Source of the DNA: Thermomicrobiaceae bacterium
GTDB taxonomy: Bacteria > Chloroflexota > Chloroflexia > Thermomicrobiales > Thermomicrobiaceae
NCBI GenBank assembly: GCA_025966355.1
Contig: JAICWZ010000072.1
Span: forward strand, 1-7,918
DNA: 7,918 nucleotides
Direction: 5' to 3'
A model generated the notes under the pieces. That model was not told the origin of the DNA, ran no database searches, and was given only the letters and a program-made list of their open reading frames with translations. The translations under genes and the position numbers were made by a program. Below are positions 6,961-7,918 of the stretch, piece after piece (the stretch's first letter is position 1; every line of letters starts with the position of its first letter).

Positions 6961-7065
6961 GCGTACGGAAAATCCTATCGCATTACCACCGCATGGGCTT
7001 GGGACTCGCGGCTGCTGATCAGCCCCAGAGCAGGTACACTCAAGTCGCGGATATGGCGGGAATAC

Positions 7066-7071
7066 GAGAGG
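7066..7071 (+). promoter_or_regulatory. Ribosome binding site deciding the aldolase start
   Basis: GAGAGG ends directly against ATG 7072, too close to serve it, but lies nine bases before the in-frame GTG 7081. That spacing supports GTG 7081 as the start. An ATG 7072 start would need the weaker GGGAA at 7058-7062. Confidence 0.5.
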
Positions 7072-7080
7072 ATGACACCG

Positions 7081-7716
7081 GTGCATTGGATTGAGCAGAG
7101 CGGAATCGTCGCAGTGATCCGACTCGATGACTTGAGTTCAGCCACGACGCTGGCCGAGGCGTTGATCGCGGGAGGGATTCAGAACCTCGAGTTCACGTAC
7201 ACCAATCGCGAAGCCGGTAAGGCGATCGAACAGGTACGTGCCTCAGCCGGCGATCGCGCGCACGTCGGCGCAGGGTCGGTGCTGGATGCTGAAACGGCGA
7301 GGCAGGCGATCCTGGCGGGTGCTGAGTTTGTCGTCACGCCGACGCTCCGGTTGCAGACGATCGAACTCTGCCGTCGCTACAGCATTCCGTCGGTGATCGG
7401 TGCGTTCAGCCCGACCGAGATTCTGACCGCCTGGGAAGCGGGTGCGGACTACATCAAGGTTAACCCCGCCAGCGTTGCCGGACCCGGCTACTTCAAGGAT
7501 GTGCTCGGCCCGTTGCCACAGGTGAAGCTCATTCCGTCGGGCGGTGTCACGCTCGACAGCGCGCCGCTCTTCTTGCAAGCCGGTGCGGTGGCGCTCGCCG
7601 TCGGCGGCAATCTGGTGCAGCGAGCGGCCGTGCGCGAAGGAAACTGGGATGCGATACGCGAGAGTGCCCGGCAGTGGGTCGATCTCGTCGAACGGTCGCG
7701 TAATCAGGTTTCATGA
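7081..7716 (+). CDS. KDPG/KHG aldolase-family protein (class I, Schiff-base aldolase)
   Basis: The family cleaves 2-keto-3-deoxy-6-phosphogluconate to pyruvate and glyceraldehyde 3-phosphate (Entner-Doudoroff) or related 2-keto acids. The protein is 211 aa from GTG 7081 (214 from ATG 7072), normal for this TIM-barrel family. Seen in order: GIVAVIR (8-14), LEFTYT (36-41) with the general-base Glu at 37, [12 protein letters not shown] (62-73), SPTEI (110-114), the Schiff-base lysine K126 in IKVNPAS, PSGGV (152-156) and VGGNLV (174-179). Compared with E. coli Eda (from memory), carboxylate-binding R49 is Thr, T73 is Ser, F135 is Asn and phosphate-side S184 is Asn. The fold and lysine chemistry are secure; the substrate is not, and 2-keto-3-deoxy-galactonate-type or other keto acids are possible. 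No sugar-acid pathway genes are adjacent, so context does not help. The stop codon overlaps a candidate recO promoter. Confidence 0.88.
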   Translation: MHWIEQSGIVAVIRLDDLSSATTLAEALIAGGIQNLEFTYTNREAGKAIEQVRASAGDRAHVGAGSVLDAETARQAILAGAEFVVTPTLRLQTIELCRRYSIPSVIGAFSPTEILTAWEAGADYIKVNPASVAGPGYFKDVLGPLPQVKLIPSGGVTLDSAPLFLQAGAVALAVGGNLVQRAAVREGNWDAIRESARQWVDLVERSRNQVS

Positions 7717-7722
7717 CATAAT
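7714..7722 (+). promoter_or_regulatory. Extended -10 promoter upstream of recO
   Basis: TGACATAAT holds CATAAT (5/6 match to TATAAT) preceded by TGn. The TGA of the aldolase stop codon supplies the TG. It closely resembles the recR promoter candidate TGATATAAT (776-784). No clear -35 is visible. It ends 55 bases before the recO start. Confidence 0.45.
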
Positions 7723-7777
7723 TACGACCGGGCAGTTGAAATCGTGCAAACCCGGCGGGCAGCGTGGAGCGAGCGGC

Positions 7778-7918
7778 GTGAGCGACGAATCGGCGATGAT
7801 CCCAAGAAAAGAGCGTGTTCGGCTTTATCCAGCCGAAGGGGTCGTCTTACGCCGTCGCGATCTCGGCGAGGCCGATCGCATCCTGACGTTGTTCACTGAT
7901 CGTCATGGCAAGCTCAGC
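7778..7918 (+). CDS. recO: DNA repair protein RecO, N-terminal fragment (runs off right edge)
   Basis: RecO binds single-stranded DNA and SSB, anneals complementary strands, and with RecR helps load RecA. Only the first 47 codons are present, and the frame is open to the window end. After a short, variable leader of about 15 residues comes the RecO OB-fold start: [21 protein letters not shown] (from residue 15), then [12 protein letters not shown]. The pattern '[22 protein letters not shown]2-HGK' is highly typical. GTG 7778 is chosen because GGAG (7766-7769) lies eight bases upstream; the in-frame ATG 7796 has no such site. An extended -10 element overlaps the preceding gene's stop. The rest of the protein, including the zinc-binding region where present, is outside the window. 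Confidence 0.92.
   Translation, partial: MSDESAMIPRKERVRLYPAEGVVLRRRDLGEADRILTLFTDRHGKLS

Larger units (their letters stand above)
6899..7080. promoter_or_regulatory. Divergent intergenic region between nadK and the aldolase gene
   Basis: This 170-180-bp stretch has no ORF I would support and must hold both 5' leaders. Towards the aldolase gene, TACACT (7035-7040) is a 4/6 match to a -10 box without a convincing -35. Towards nadK, the minus strand carries TAGGAT (complement of 6972-6977), also 4/6. It includes the 10-bp perfect palindrome GCTGATCAGC (7014-7023), a possible operator, and a stem-loop at 6935-6960. Neither promoter can be fixed from sequence alone. Confidence 0.35.

Noticed and set aside
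7713..7721. ATG overlapping the aldolase stop as a coupled start for the next gene
   Set aside because: The frame reads ATG ACA TAA and stops at once; recO starts at GTG 7778 in another frame.
1..7918. A mobile element, CRISPR array, tRNA/rRNA, defence or toxin-antitoxin system
   Set aside because: No transposase or integrase motifs, regularly spaced repeats, tRNA-like cloverleaf or known defence domains were seen on reading; all coding space is taken by housekeeping-type genes with consistent codon style.

Overview
The window looks like a conserved housekeeping stretch from a GC-rich bacterium (about 60% GC by eye), most plausibly a Chloroflexota member of the Thermomicrobia/Sphaerobacter type. 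This placement is an inference from gene content: an R3H-tailed SpoIIIAA/Ycf45-like ATPase, a DarA-type c-di-AMP receptor directly after tmk, a membrane double-zinc-ribbon protein, a Gram-positive-like type II thymidylate kinase, and frequent GTG/TTG starts. No marker gene settles it. I see no mobile element, CRISPR array, tRNA or rRNA, and nothing resembling a defence or toxin system.

Layout. The left edge (1-737, +) holds the C-terminal third of an FtsK/SpoIIIE DNA translocase. A perfect extended -10 promoter (776-784) follows and drives recR (821-1426). Then come a tandem GNAT-fold protein of unknown function (1524-2534), the R3H ATPase (2584-4281), tmk (4278-4934), darA (4931-5263) and a two-TM double zinc-ribbon protein (5292-6044). 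All are on the plus strand, with gaps under 100 bp or ATGA overlaps, so recR to the zinc-ribbon gene may form one long transcription unit. On the minus strand, nadK (6050-6898) converges on the zinc-ribbon gene with only 5 bp between stop codons. A 172-bp divergent region separates nadK from a KDPG-aldolase-family gene (7081-7716, +). Another extended -10 box overlaps that gene's stop codon and precedes the start of recO (7778 to the right edge).

How the genes fit together. FtsK (chromosome segregation), RecR and RecO (RecFOR recombination mediator), Tmk (dTTP supply) and NadK (NADP supply) serve DNA replication, repair and nucleotide or cofactor metabolism. The recR...tmk-darA order resembles the dnaX-recR...tmk-darA region of Firmicutes and suggests that c-di-AMP signalling operates here. 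The least understood parts are the tandem GNAT-fold protein, which lacks a recognisable acetyl-CoA loop, the R3H ATPase, and the membrane zinc-ribbon protein beside darA. The aldolase-family protein has several active-site substitutions, so its substrate is uncertain. No gene-free stretch exceeds 300 bases.
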